Part shown: positions 42,480-52,185 of the stretch, piece by piece
How the letters are laid out: each line of letters opens with the position of its first letter
How positions within the stretch are numbered: position 1 is the first letter of the stretch
From: Erysipelotrichales bacterium
GTDB taxonomy: Bacteria; Bacillota_I; Bacilli_A; Erysipelotrichales; Erysipelotrichaceae
Direction: 5' to 3'
Assembly: GCA_910576855.1 (NCBI GenBank)
Contig: CAJTJP010000013.1
Location: 1-64,000 of the forward strand
DNA length: 64,000 bases
Position numbers and translations under genes: made by a program
The notes under the pieces: generated by a model
What the model was told of the DNA's origin: nothing
Seen by the model: only the letters and a program-made list of their open reading frames with translations
The model's database searches: none

Positions 42480-44558
42480 ATGAATACGATACCTGAATAT
42501 TTTGGCGAATATGTATTTAACGATACGATCATGCGCCAGCGACTTCCAAAAGATATTTACCACAAAATGAAAGCAACAATGGAACAAGGTACATCTTTGG
42601 ATTTGAGCGTGGCCAATGTTGTCGCAAATGCAATGAAGGACTGGGCCATTGAAAAACAGGCAACCCATTATACCCATTGGTTTCAACCGATGACCGGTAT
42701 TACAGCAGAGAAACATGAAAGTTTTATTTGCCCGCAAGACGCATCTCATGTCATTCTTGAATTTTCAGGAAAAGAATTGATAAAAGGAGAACCGGATGCT
42801 TCCAGTTTTCCAAACGGCGGGCTGCGCGCTACTTTTGAAGCACGAGGGTATACAAATTGGGATCCTACCTCTTTTGCCTTCATCAAAGATCATACCTTAT
42901 GCATCCCTACTGTGTTTTGTTCCTTTGATGGCTCTGCATTGGATAAAAAAACGCCGTTGTTAAGATCCATGGAAGTCATCAACCGACAAGCAATGCGTAT
43001 TATTTCTTTATTTCCGAATGAAGGAATCACACATGTTTCGACCACTGTAGGGCCGGAACAGGAATACTTCTTAATCGACAAAGCGCTGTATGAACAACGA
43101 CCGGATCTCATATTGACTGGTCGTACCTTGTTTGGAGCCAAAGTAACACGTGGACAAGAAATGGAAGATCACTATTTTGGGATGATTTCACAGCGTGTTT
43201 CTGCCTTTATGCAAGACGTCGATCAAGAATTATGGAAACTTGGTATTTTTGCAAAAACGGAACATAAAGAAGTTGCCCCGGCACAATTTGAGTTAGCCCC
43301 TGTTTTTACAACTGCGAATATTGCATCCGATCAAAATCAGTTAACGATGGAAATTTTACAAAAAGTCGCAGAACGTCATGGATTTGCCTGTCTGTTACAT
43401 GAGAAACCGTTTGCGCATATCAATGGCAGTGGTAAACATAACAACTGGTCCTTGACAACGAATAACGGCATCAATTTGTTAGAACCTGGTCAAACACCAC
43501 AGAAAAATGCGCGCTTTTTACTATTTTTATTAGCTGTTGTGAAAGCCGTAGATGAATATCAGGGATTACTTCGTGTATGCGTTGCTACAGCTGGCAATGA
43601 TCATCGTCTTGGCGCCAATGAAGCGCCACCTGCGATCATTTCAATATTTTTGGGAGATGAATTGGAAGCCGTATTGGATGCAATCGAGAACGATCATGTT
43701 TACGATCAAACTTATGAACGATCCATGAAAATTGGTGTAGATGCACTACCAAAATTTCCAAAAGACACGACCGATCGTAACCGTACCTCTCCATTTGCGT
43801 TTACCGGAAACAAATTTGAATTCCGCATGCTGGGATCCTCCCTATCCATTTCTTGTCCCAATTATATCCTCAATACGATCGTTGCGGAAGAATTAAGTAA
43901 ATTTGCGGATGTTTTAGAAAATGCAAATGACTTTGAAAAAGCACTGCATACATTGATCAAAGAAACCATTCAAAAACATAAGCGTATTATATTCAATGGC
44001 AATGGATATACAGAAGAATGGCTGAAAGAAGCAAAACAGCGTGGTCTTTTGAATTTACCAACCACCGCTGATGCCATTCCTTACTATATTACTTCCAATA
44101 ATATTGCCTTATTTACAAAACACGGGATCTTCAATGAAAACGAGCTGAAAGCAAGAGATGCGATTCTCTATGAAACCTACTATAAAAAATGCAACATTGA
44201 AGCCTTGACAATGGTACGCATGGTAGAACAGGATATATTACCGGCTGTCATTGATTATGAAAACATGTTATTAATGAATGCTGAAAAAAAACAATTACTT
44301 TTCAAACAGGAAAAGCATACAACATTGATTCAGAAATTGGATGAATTAACCAATGCTTTATATGAATCCACGCAAACATTAAAAGAAAAATTAAAACAAA
44401 TGGATGAACATGATATGAAAGCAGCTGCGATGTCATGTAAGGAATCGATTCTTCCACAAATGGACATTGTGCGGCATTATACAGATCAATTAGAAGAAAT
44501 AACAGCGAAAAGCTACTGGCCATATCCGGATTACTTTGATTTGCTTTATCGCTCATAA
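42480..44558 (+). CDS. glnN: glutamine synthetase type III
   Basis: GSIII is the large dodecameric glutamine synthetase of Bacteroides, cyanobacteria and many gut Firmicutes. The 692-aa chain has VGPEQEYFLI (metal-site strand, about 190), KVTRGQEMEDHYFG (about 220), PAQFELAPVF, INGSGKHNNWSLTTN (about 310-325), ATAGNDHRLGANEAPPAI (about 370) and NRTSPFAFTGNKFEFR (about 430), plus the long C-terminal helical region special to GSIII. The frame is open upstream, but the promoter and leader terminator lie there; ATG 42480 with GAAAGGA upstream is the start. It is divergent from the glutamate synthase operon, so both halves of the GS-GOGAT cycle share one control region. Confidence 0.96.
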   Translation: MNTIPEYFGEYVFNDTIMRQRLPKDIYHKMKATMEQGTSLDLSVANVVANAMKDWAIEKQATHYTHWFQPMTGITAEKHESFICPQDASHVILEFSGKELIKGEPDASSFPNGGLRATFEARGYTNWDPTSFAFIKDHTLCIPTVFCSFDGSALDKKTPLLRSMEVINRQAMRIISLFPNEGITHVSTTVGPEQEYFLIDKALYEQRPDLILTGRTLFGAKVTRGQEMEDHYFGMISQRVSAFMQDVDQELWKLGIFAKTEHKEVAPAQFELAPVFTTANIASDQNQLTMEILQKVAERHGFACLLHEKPFAHINGSGKHNNWSLTTNNGINLLEPGQTPQKNARFLLFLLAVVKAVDEYQGLLRVCVATAGNDHRLGANEAPPAIISIFLGDELEAVLDAIENDHVYDQTYERSMKIGVDALPKFPKDTTDRNRTSPFAFTGNKFEFRMLGSSLSISCPNYILNTIVAEELSKFADVLENANDFEKALHTLIKETIQKHKRIIFNGNGYTEEWLKEAKQRGLLNLPTTADAIPYYITSNNIALFTKHGIFNENELKARDAILYETYYKKCNIEALTMVRMVEQDILPAVIDYENMLLMNAEKKQLLFKQEKHTTLIQKLDELTNALYESTQTLKEKLKQMDEHDMKAAAMSCKESILPQMDIVRHYTDQLEEITAKSYWPYPDYFDLLYRS

Positions 44559-44559
44559 A

Positions 44560-44606
44560 CAAAAAACCTTATACTTCTATCTTATAAAGAAGTATAAGGT
44601 TCTTTT
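44560..44606. terminator. bidirectional terminator, glnN / sigma factor
   Basis: A perfect 14-bp stem AACCTTATACTTCT (44565-44578) / AGAAGTATAAGGTT (44588-44601), with A and T tracts outside, lies between convergent genes. Confidence 0.92.
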
Positions 44607-44613
44607 ATACCGG

Positions 44614-45417
44614 TTAAGATGCATGCTCTTTTGAACGTAATTTTTGAATTACTTGTGCAAGTACATGTTCTGCCTGGTAATAAGGTAGTGTATCAAATAG
44701 ATCGCTTTGTGCTTCGAAAGCTTCCATTTGTTTTGTATACAACTGTATCTGTTCTTTTGGAAGCTGTTTTAACGAAAGATATTCACATGCCTGCTGATAA
44801 AGACGATGCGTTTGAATGGCATGACCCAATCTTCGCATACAGTCACAATGTCCATTCACCATGCAGTAATTGTCCAAAAATCCTTTCACTTTTTGCCTGC
44901 TTCTTGATAAAATTTGTCTAAAATTTTCCGGTGTCATTTCCATAATTGCAGCGCCGTGTTTCGCATCGATATGAAACATGGCACCAAGCACATACACACA
45001 TCTTGCGCGTGCATCCAAACATTGCAACATGACATTGCTACAAGAATATTTCAATTCTTCTGCTAATTGCTCAGTGGCTACATTGCTGACATAAGGAACA
45101 TCAAAATGCTCTTCTACCAAATCATTTGCATAAATTTCAAAGTTCAAACCTTGAAAACGTGAACGTTTTTCCCTTTCACGAAGCAGGTAATTCACGCTCA
45201 ACCGATAGACCCAAGTTGAAAATTCGCTTTCAAATCGAAACGTGGACAGCTTATCCAAAATGCGCAAACAAATTTCCTGACTGGCATCTTGTGCATCTGC
45301 AAGATTACCCAACATGCGCAAAGATAAGTTGTAGACAAGGTCGCTGACAGAGCGCACAACCTGTTCCTGTGCATCCATGTTTTTCTCAACTGCTTGTTTG
45401 ATAATGGTTTCTTCCAT
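44614..45417 (-). CDS. ECF-like sigma-70 family sigma factor
   Basis: A 267-aa sigma factor. Region 2 (about 20-90) has LSLRMLGNLADAQDASQEICLRIL and FRFESEFSTWVYRLSVNYLL. Region 4 (about 140-185) has a helix-turn-helix ending MTPENFRQILSRSRQKVKGFL. A cysteine-rich segment follows (NYCMVNGHCDCMRRLG), then a C-terminal helical extension of about 70 residues not found in minimal ECF sigmas. No anti-sigma gene is adjacent, so the extension may itself be regulatory. I chose the ATG at 45417 with GAGGAGG eight bases upstream. A TGTCACA-N15-TATCTAAT element just upstream may be its own target promoter. Confidence 0.85.
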   Translation of the reverse strand: MEETIIKQAVEKNMDAQEQVVRSVSDLVYNLSLRMLGNLADAQDASQEICLRILDKLSTFRFESEFSTWVYRLSVNYLLREREKRSRFQGLNFEIYANDLVEEHFDVPYVSNVATEQLAEELKYSCSNVMLQCLDARARCVYVLGAMFHIDAKHGAAIMEMTPENFRQILSRSRQKVKGFLDNYCMVNGHCDCMRRLGHAIQTHRLYQQACEYLSLKQLPKEQIQLYTKQMEAFEAQSDLFDTLPYYQAEHVLAQVIQKLRSKEHAS

Positions 45418-45440
45418 ATGTATAACCTCCTCTTTCAATG

Positions 45441-45470
45441 ATTAGATACAAGGAGTTCAAAAATGTGACA
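45441..45470 (-). promoter_or_regulatory. candidate autoregulated ECF promoter
   Basis: Minus strand TGTCACA (45470-45464), 15-bp spacer, TATCTAAT (45448-45441), which is unlike sigma-A. It is placed 24 bp before the sigma factor ATG, as expected for ECF autoregulation. Confidence 0.4.
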
Positions 45471-45484
45471 ATCCACAACATTAT

Positions 45485-46900
45485 TTATGCTGCGGAAACA
45501 CTTTCTTTGGATGCTTTATGAATCCATGCGTTTAATTTCTTAATCTCGTGATATGCAAAACATAACACGATGATGCCGCTGGAAATATCTGCCAAAGGCC
45601 CTGCATAAAGAATACCGTCAAGTCCAAAGAACATTGGCAAAATGACAATCAACGGAATCAGCAACAACAGCTGTCGTAACGTTGATAAAATACTGGCCTT
45701 CATTGGCTGACCGGTCGCTTGAAAATAATTGGTCGTCACAATCTGGAAGCCTGATGTAAAGATGCCAAATAAATAAATGCGCATTGCTTTTAGCGCAAAA
45801 TCTGTAAATGCATCATCCGCATTCCCAAACACTTTCAAAATTAAATCCGGAATTAATTCACATAAAAGCCAGCCCAACAATACAACGGAGGTTGCACATC
45901 CCACTGCCAAAAGATATGTCTTTTTAATTCGCTTTGGTAGATTTGCACCACGATTGAAACCCATAATCGGCTGTGATCCAACACCAATGCCAATACAAAC
46001 AGCTACAATGATCATACTGATTTTTAAAACAATGCCCATAGCGCTGAGTGCGACATCACCGCCAACGGAAGACTGATTGCCATAGTAAACAAGCGAATTG
46101 TTCAAAATGATCTGCATGATCGCAGCCGCAGACTGTGTAATACAACTGGAAATACCCAAAGACAATATCCTTTGTATGCTATAAGGCTCCAATTTCATTG
46201 CACTTTTATGCAAATGCATGGATTTTCCTTTTTTCCAGAAATAATACATCAATACGACTGCGGATAAAATCTGTGAAGAAATGGTAGCGATCGCAGCTCC
46301 TGCCACACCCCAATGAAAGACAAAGATATATAATGGATCTAGTACACAATTTAAAATGGCGCCAATCACGATTGCATACATGGACAGACTGGGACTACCA
46401 TCTGTTCTTGCCATATTTGATAAAGAAATACTCAAGACGTTAAATGGCAATCCGATCAAAATAATAGACGCATACTGTCTGGAATATTCTATATTGCTGG
46501 GCGTTGCGCCAAATAAATTCAGAATCGGATCCAAGAAGACCAATCCAATGATCGCTATCACAACGCCGGAAAACAGCGATAACATAAACACATTTCCCAA
46601 TGTTTTCTGTGCTTCCTCTTCTCTTTTTTCTCCTAATTTGATTGCCGCATAAGCACTGCCGCCGGCACCGATCAAGGTCGCAATCGCAAGCACGATGGAT
46701 ACGATAGGAAAAGCAACAGTCGTGGCGGCATTTCCCAAATACCCTACACCTTGTCCGATAAAGATTTGATCTACGATATTGTAAACTGCATTTACCAGCA
46801 TCGAAATGACTGCCGGCAACGCAAACACACGCAGCAGCTTGCCGATCGGTTCATACCCTAACGGATTTCTGTCTGTTTTTATTGTTGATTCGCTGCTCAT
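45485..46900 (-). CDS. MATE family efflux transporter
   Basis: This third MATE antiporter of the window has 471 aa and about 12 membrane segments. LLRVFALPAVISMLVNAVYNIVDQIFIGQGVGYLG (about 22-56) and MGFNRGANLPKRI (about 310) are typical. The real start is taken as ATG 46900 (AAGGG 11 bases upstream), although the frame is open to 46981. The leader contains a 7-bp hairpin ATGAATC/GATTCAT (46926-46944) of unknown use. It lies upstream of the ECF-like sigma gene with a 67-bp gap, so the two may be functionally linked. Confidence 0.88.
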   Translation of the reverse strand: MSSESTIKTDRNPLGYEPIGKLLRVFALPAVISMLVNAVYNIVDQIFIGQGVGYLGNAATTVAFPIVSIVLAIATLIGAGGSAYAAIKLGEKREEEAQKTLGNVFMLSLFSGVVIAIIGLVFLDPILNLFGATPSNIEYSRQYASIILIGLPFNVLSISLSNMARTDGSPSLSMYAIVIGAILNCVLDPLYIFVFHWGVAGAAIATISSQILSAVVLMYYFWKKGKSMHLHKSAMKLEPYSIQRILSLGISSCITQSAAAIMQIILNNSLVYYGNQSSVGGDVALSAMGIVLKISMIIVAVCIGIGVGSQPIMGFNRGANLPKRIKKTYLLAVGCATSVVLLGWLLCELIPDLILKVFGNADDAFTDFALKAMRIYLFGIFTSGFQIVTTNYFQATGQPMKASILSTLRQLLLLIPLIVILPMFFGLDGILYAGPLADISSGIIVLCFAYHEIKKLNAWIHKASKESVSAA

Positions 46901-46972
46901 TTGATTTACATCCCTTCCGTATTTCATGAATCTTTGCGATTCATCTTGTATTTTTTTATTTGAAATGAAGTA

Positions 46973-47001
46973 AGTATACACTGTTTTTTTAAGCTTCGCA
47001 A
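46973..47001 (-). promoter_or_regulatory. sigma-A promoter of the MATE gene at 45485
   Basis: Minus strand TTGCGA (47001-46996), 17-bp spacer, TATACT (46978-46973). Confidence 0.7.
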
Positions 47002-47074
47002 GTATAAATTTTCGAAATAAAACCGATCATCAAGATCGGTCAAGCAAATAGATTTATTAAGCTTACAATGATTC

Positions 47075-48385
<1,311 letters not shown>

Positions 48386-48390
48386 TCATG

Positions 48391-48433
48391 AAAAAAGGTG
48401 TTTCCTTTCATTTATGATCGGAACACCTGTTCC
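48391..48433 (-). terminator. purA leader attenuator with alternative hairpins
   Basis: Terminator: minus-strand GGTGTTCC pairs with GGAAACACC (one bulged A), 14-base loop, then six U. Alternative: GGAAC-aggt-GTTCC at the very 5' end (plus 48420-48433) uses the same GTTCC arm, so the two folds exclude each other. Both lie between the promoter and the purA ribosome site. Confidence 0.75.
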
Positions 48434-48439
48434 TGTACT

Positions 48440-48468
48440 ATTATACAGAAATCAAATTCATTCGTCAA
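48440..48468 (-). promoter_or_regulatory. sigma-A promoter of purA
   Basis: Minus strand TTGACG (48468-48463), 17-bp spacer, TATAAT (48445-48440). Confidence 0.88.
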
Positions 48469-48554
48469 TCCTAAACGCAACGAATGCTTAAGAAATTAAC
48501 ATTTATAATTTAATATCATTTTACTATTAAAAATCATACATCAGCAACAATTGA

Positions 48555-49757
48555 CTATAATATATCTTTATCCGTCACTCTAAGAGGATAAAAGCCTCGA
48601 TTCTTTAAGAACTGCTCAATTCTGGCTAAGGCTGTTTTGATTTCCTCAATGCTGTAGGCATAGGAAACACGGATAAATCCTTCACCCGCTTCACCGAAGG
48701 CGGTACCCGGTACACAAGCGACCTTTTGGTCGGCCAGTAATGCCTCACAGAAGCCTTCACTGGTTAAACCGGTGCTTTTGATACACGGGAATATATAAAA
48801 TGCACCCTGCGGCATATGTGTTTTTAGGCCGAGCTTATTAAAGCCGTTGACGATAAAGTTACGACGGGTAAGGTAAGAATCACGCATTTCTCTGACATGA
48901 TCCATACCGTTTCTCAAGCCCTCGATTGCACCGTATTGAGCAGCAGTCGGAGCTGACATAATAACATACTGATGAATCTTATTCATCGCTTTGATGAAAT
49001 ATTCATCACCGCAAACATAACCTAAACGCCAGCCGGTCATCGCAAAAGCTTTTGAAAAGCCGGAGATAAGCAGTACCTGATCCTTGATTTCAGGAAAATT
49101 GGCGAGTGAACAATGCTTAACATCATAGGATAATTCCGCATAGATTTCATCGCTGATTACAAGGATACCGCTATCCTTGATGATCGGAACGATGGCTGTA
49201 TAATCCTCATAGGTCATCACTCCGCCGGTCGGATTGCTTGGAAAATTTAAAAGAATTGCTTTTGTTTTCGGCGTAATTGCTGCCTGAAGTGCTTCTTTTG
49301 TAAGCTTGAATTGATTTTCCTCTTTCAGCTCAATCAGTACCGGTCTTGCCCCTGTCATAATGACACTTGGCTCATATGCAACATAACCAGGACTTAGGAC
49401 GATTACTTCATCCCCTTCATTGATGATGGCACGCATCGTAATATCGATTGCTTCACTCCCTCCGACGGTTACGATCACATTTTCCTTCGGTTGATAGGAC
49501 AAATCAAAACGCTGCTTTAAATAGCGGCAGATTTCCTTGCGCAGCTCAAACAGACCTTGATTGGCGGTATAAAATGTCTTGCCCTGTGAAATAGAGTAGA
49601 TTGCAGCCTCACGGATATGCCAAGGAGTCGCAAAATCAGGCTCACCAACGCCGAGAGAAATAACACCCTCGGTTTCGGAGGCCAAATCAAAAAACTTACG
49701 AATCCCGCTCGGCTTTACCTGCTTGACGCGCTCACTCAGCATCTTTTCTTTTCTCAT
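48555..49757 (-). CDS. PLP-dependent aminotransferase (class I/II)
   Basis: This fold-type I aminotransferase has 400 aa, close to the aspartate/aromatic aminotransferase family of Firmicutes (PatA-like). SLGVGEPDFATPWHI (about 34-48), NFPSNPTGG (about 170-178), SDEIYAELSY (about 201-210) and the PLP lysine in SGFSKAFAMTGWRLGY (about 237-252) are clear. It starts in a 4-bp overlap with an Lrp-type regulator gene, so the regulator probably controls amino-acid turnover through this enzyme. The amino donor is not predictable. Confidence 0.92.
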   Translation of the reverse strand: MRKEKMLSERVKQVKPSGIRKFFDLASETEGVISLGVGEPDFATPWHIREAAIYSISQGKTFYTANQGLFELRKEICRYLKQRFDLSYQPKENVIVTVGGSEAIDITMRAIINEGDEVIVLSPGYVAYEPSVIMTGARPVLIELKEENQFKLTKEALQAAITPKTKAILLNFPSNPTGGVMTYEDYTAIVPIIKDSGILVISDEIYAELSYDVKHCSLANFPEIKDQVLLISGFSKAFAMTGWRLGYVCGDEYFIKAMNKIHQYVIMSAPTAAQYGAIEGLRNGMDHVREMRDSYLTRRNFIVNGFNKLGLKTHMPQGAFYIFPCIKSTGLTSEGFCEALLADQKVACVPGTAFGEAGEGFIRVSYAYSIEEIKTALARIEQFLKNRGFYPLRVTDKDIL

Positions 49758-50242
49758 GGCGTCACAAGAAGCCGCTCCTTGACTTCTTCCTCCTCCTCAT
49801 AAATGATGCCTTCTCCCTTATATTTTTTCAGCACAAATAAGGTGCAGGTTCCGGTAACCTTATCGATACAAGCCAATTTACTTCCGACAAAGTGTGCAAT
49901 CTCCTGCATCGTTTTCCCATAGATCGTTACGATAAACTCGCTTTTCCCGCTCATTAAATACATGGTATCTACCTCAGGATAGCGATAAATCAGCTTTGCG
50001 ATGCGATCATAGCCGAATTCACGCTCCGGCATGACACTGACCTCAATCAGTGCCATTACTCGATCGACATTTGTTTTATCCCAGTTGATCAATGTGTGAT
50101 GACCTAGAATCACCTTTTCCTTTGTCAGCTCATCGATCGCTTGATTTACATATTCTTGAGATTCATTCAGCGCATCAGCCAAATCACAGGTGCTCATACG
50201 TGCGTCCTTTTCCAACAGCTTCAGTAATGCTGTTTCATTCAT
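49754..50242 (-). CDS. Lrp/AsnC family transcriptional regulator
   Basis: An N-terminal helix-turn-helix (about 5-50: ALLKLLEKDARMSTCDLADAL, then YVNQAIDELTKEKVI) is followed by a RAM/AsnC ligand domain (about 65-140, with VMALIEVSVMPEREFGYDRIAKLIYRY-type strand-helix) and an acidic tail. Such regulators sense amino acids and form octamers. I chose the ATG at 50242 with GGGAG eight bases upstream; the longer frame crosses the promoter. It is first gene of a two-gene operon with the aminotransferase, overlapping by 4 bp. Confidence 0.9.
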   Translation of the reverse strand: MNETALLKLLEKDARMSTCDLADALNESQEYVNQAIDELTKEKVILGHHTLINWDKTNVDRVMALIEVSVMPEREFGYDRIAKLIYRYPEVDTMYLMSGKSEFIVTIYGKTMQEIAHFVGSKLACIDKVTGTCTLFVLKKYKGEGIIYEEEEEVKERLLVTP

Positions 50243-50272
50243 ATGCCACACTCCCTTTCTTTTTTTTGTTAT

Positions 50273-50301
50273 ATTGTATTGCGTATCACCAAAGATGTAA
50301 A
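50273..50301 (-). promoter_or_regulatory. sigma-A promoter of the Lrp-aminotransferase operon
   Basis: Minus strand TTTACA (50301-50296), 17-bp spacer, TACAAT (50278-50273). Confidence 0.7.
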
Positions 50302-50390
50302 CTAAAAACAATCTTTTTTTATCAGTCTTTTTCAGAAATCATACATACAATGTATGCACAATGATATAGAATTCTTATTCTGAAAATTGC

Positions 50391-51980
50391 TTAATCATTA
50401 CCTACTTCAGTCAGCACAAGACCTTTATTTTGATCCAATGCCCACTTGATTCCCCAGTTATTTAAGAAAATCAAGAGATTTCTTCCCTTTAAATCCTTGA
50501 CCCGTTTGGTATCGCTGTTCAGATTTAAGGTATTTGGGTCTAATGCTTGATCCTCGATCCAACGTACACATTGATACGGTAATATATCCAGCTTGATATC
50601 AACATTATATTCGCTGATCAATCGTTGCTTCAATACATCAAACTGTAATACGCCGACACCGCCGACAATGATTTCCTCCATACCGAGGTTCAATTCCTGA
50701 AATACTTGAATTGCGCCTTCTTGAGCAATTTGCGTGATACCCTTTGTGAATTGTTTGCGCTTCATCGTATCCTTTTGCGTTACACGCGCAAAATGCTCGG
50801 GCGCAAAGGTCGGAATCTTATCAAACAAGAATTGATTTGCGGCTGAGCATAAGGTATCACCGATCGCAAAAATTCCGGGATCGAATACCCCGATCACATC
50901 TCCTGCGTAAGCTTCCTCAATGATTTCACGATCCTGTGCCATAAACTGCTGAGGCTGTGCAAGCTTGATTTTCTTGCCGCCTTGCATATGATAGACTTCC
51001 ATTCCCTTTTCAAAGCGCCCGCTGCAGATACGCATAAAGGCAATTCGATCGCGATGCGCCTTATTCATATTCGCTTGAATCTTAAAGACAAAGGCGGTAA
51101 AGTCATTTTGAAACGGATCGATTTCACCGTTATTTGATGATCGCGGAAGCGGAGGTGTCGTCATGGAAAGGAAATGCTCTAAAAAGGGTTCCACACCGAA
51201 ATTAGTCAAGGCACTGCCGAAAAATACCGGTGTCAGCTTACCCTGTGCAATCAAATTTTCGTCAAAGGCTGTACTTGCCATATCCAACAGCTCGCTGTCC
51301 TCTTTGAGCTGTTGAAAGAAATGATCGCCCAAGATTGCACGAAAGCTGTCATCCGTTAAGCTTCCCTCCAGCTTTTCAGCCTCCTTTTGACCGTGATCGC
51401 CGCCATGAAAGGCAATAATGCGCTCATGATCTCTTTCATAGACACCTTTAAATTCCTTACCTGAGCCAATCGGCCAGTTCATCGCATAGGTAGAGATTCC
51501 TAACTCATTTTCGATGTGCTCCAAGAGTTCAAAAGGGTCCATAGCTGCCCGATCCATTTTATTGATAAAGGTGAAAATCGGGATATGACGAAGCAAGCAA
51601 ACCTTAAATAGTTTCTTTGTCTGTGCCTCTACACCCTTAGAACCATCAATAACCATAACGGCCGAATCTGCCGCCATCAATGTACGATAGGTATCCTCAC
51701 TGAAATCCTGATGACCCGGTGTATCCAATATATTAATACAATAATCATTATATTCAAACTGTAATACGGATGAGGTAACTGAAATTCCACGCTGCTTCTC
51801 TATTTCCATCCAATCGGAAACTGCGTGCTTGCTTGCCTTTTTACCTTTTACGCTGCCGGCCTGATTGATTGCGCCGCCGTAAAGCAACAGCTTTTCCGTC
51901 AAGGTCGTTTTACCGGCATCGGGATGGGATATAATAGCGAAGGTCCTTCTTCGCTCAATTTCATTCTGTAATGTTCTCAT
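50391..51980 (-). CDS. prfC: peptide chain release factor 3
   Basis: RF3 is the GTPase that recycles RF1/RF2 from the ribosome after peptide release. The 529-aa chain has the P-loop HPDAGKTT (about 19-26), the switch region KQRGISVTSSVLQF (about 63-76), DTPGHQDF (about 87-94), NKMDR (about 141) and the RF3 C-terminal domains. QRGISVTSS distinguishes RF3 from EF-G and other elongation-type GTPases. GCGAGG precedes the ATG. A TATAAT with extended TGC lies about 80 bp upstream of the ATG. It appears monocistronic. Confidence 0.96.
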   Translation of the reverse strand: MRTLQNEIERRRTFAIISHPDAGKTTLTEKLLLYGGAINQAGSVKGKKASKHAVSDWMEIEKQRGISVTSSVLQFEYNDYCINILDTPGHQDFSEDTYRTLMAADSAVMVIDGSKGVEAQTKKLFKVCLLRHIPIFTFINKMDRAAMDPFELLEHIENELGISTYAMNWPIGSGKEFKGVYERDHERIIAFHGGDHGQKEAEKLEGSLTDDSFRAILGDHFFQQLKEDSELLDMASTAFDENLIAQGKLTPVFFGSALTNFGVEPFLEHFLSMTTPPLPRSSNNGEIDPFQNDFTAFVFKIQANMNKAHRDRIAFMRICSGRFEKGMEVYHMQGGKKIKLAQPQQFMAQDREIIEEAYAGDVIGVFDPGIFAIGDTLCSAANQFLFDKIPTFAPEHFARVTQKDTMKRKQFTKGITQIAQEGAIQVFQELNLGMEEIIVGGVGVLQFDVLKQRLISEYNVDIKLDILPYQCVRWIEDQALDPNTLNLNSDTKRVKDLKGRNLLIFLNNWGIKWALDQNKGLVLTEVGND

Positions 51981-52131
51981 AATATCCTCGCTTTCTGTTA
52001 ATATTATTAAAAAGGCTTCCTACATCGTATCACTCTCTTTCTTAATATCCTTTTAATTATAGCATGAAGCGCCTTTCATATCCACTGTATTTTAGTTAAA
52101 ATGACTGTCCCGTAAAGGCGGTGAAGGCATG

Positions 52132-52179
52132 AAAAAAAGAAGCGTCATCTGCCCTATCAATGTGCTTTAGCTTCGCTTC
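52132..52179 (-). terminator. probable terminator of the cmk-der-gpsA operon
   Basis: Minus strand GAAGCG pairs with CGCTTC around a long structured loop, followed by seven U (plus A run 52132-52138), seven bases past the gpsA stop. Confidence 0.6.
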
Positions 52180-52185
52180 CTTATA

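Noticed and set aside
42233-42480. GlnR/TnrA boxes (TGTnA-N7-TnACA) in the glt-glnN intergenic region
   Set aside because: I looked on both strands and found no match; control more likely acts at the leader terminators.
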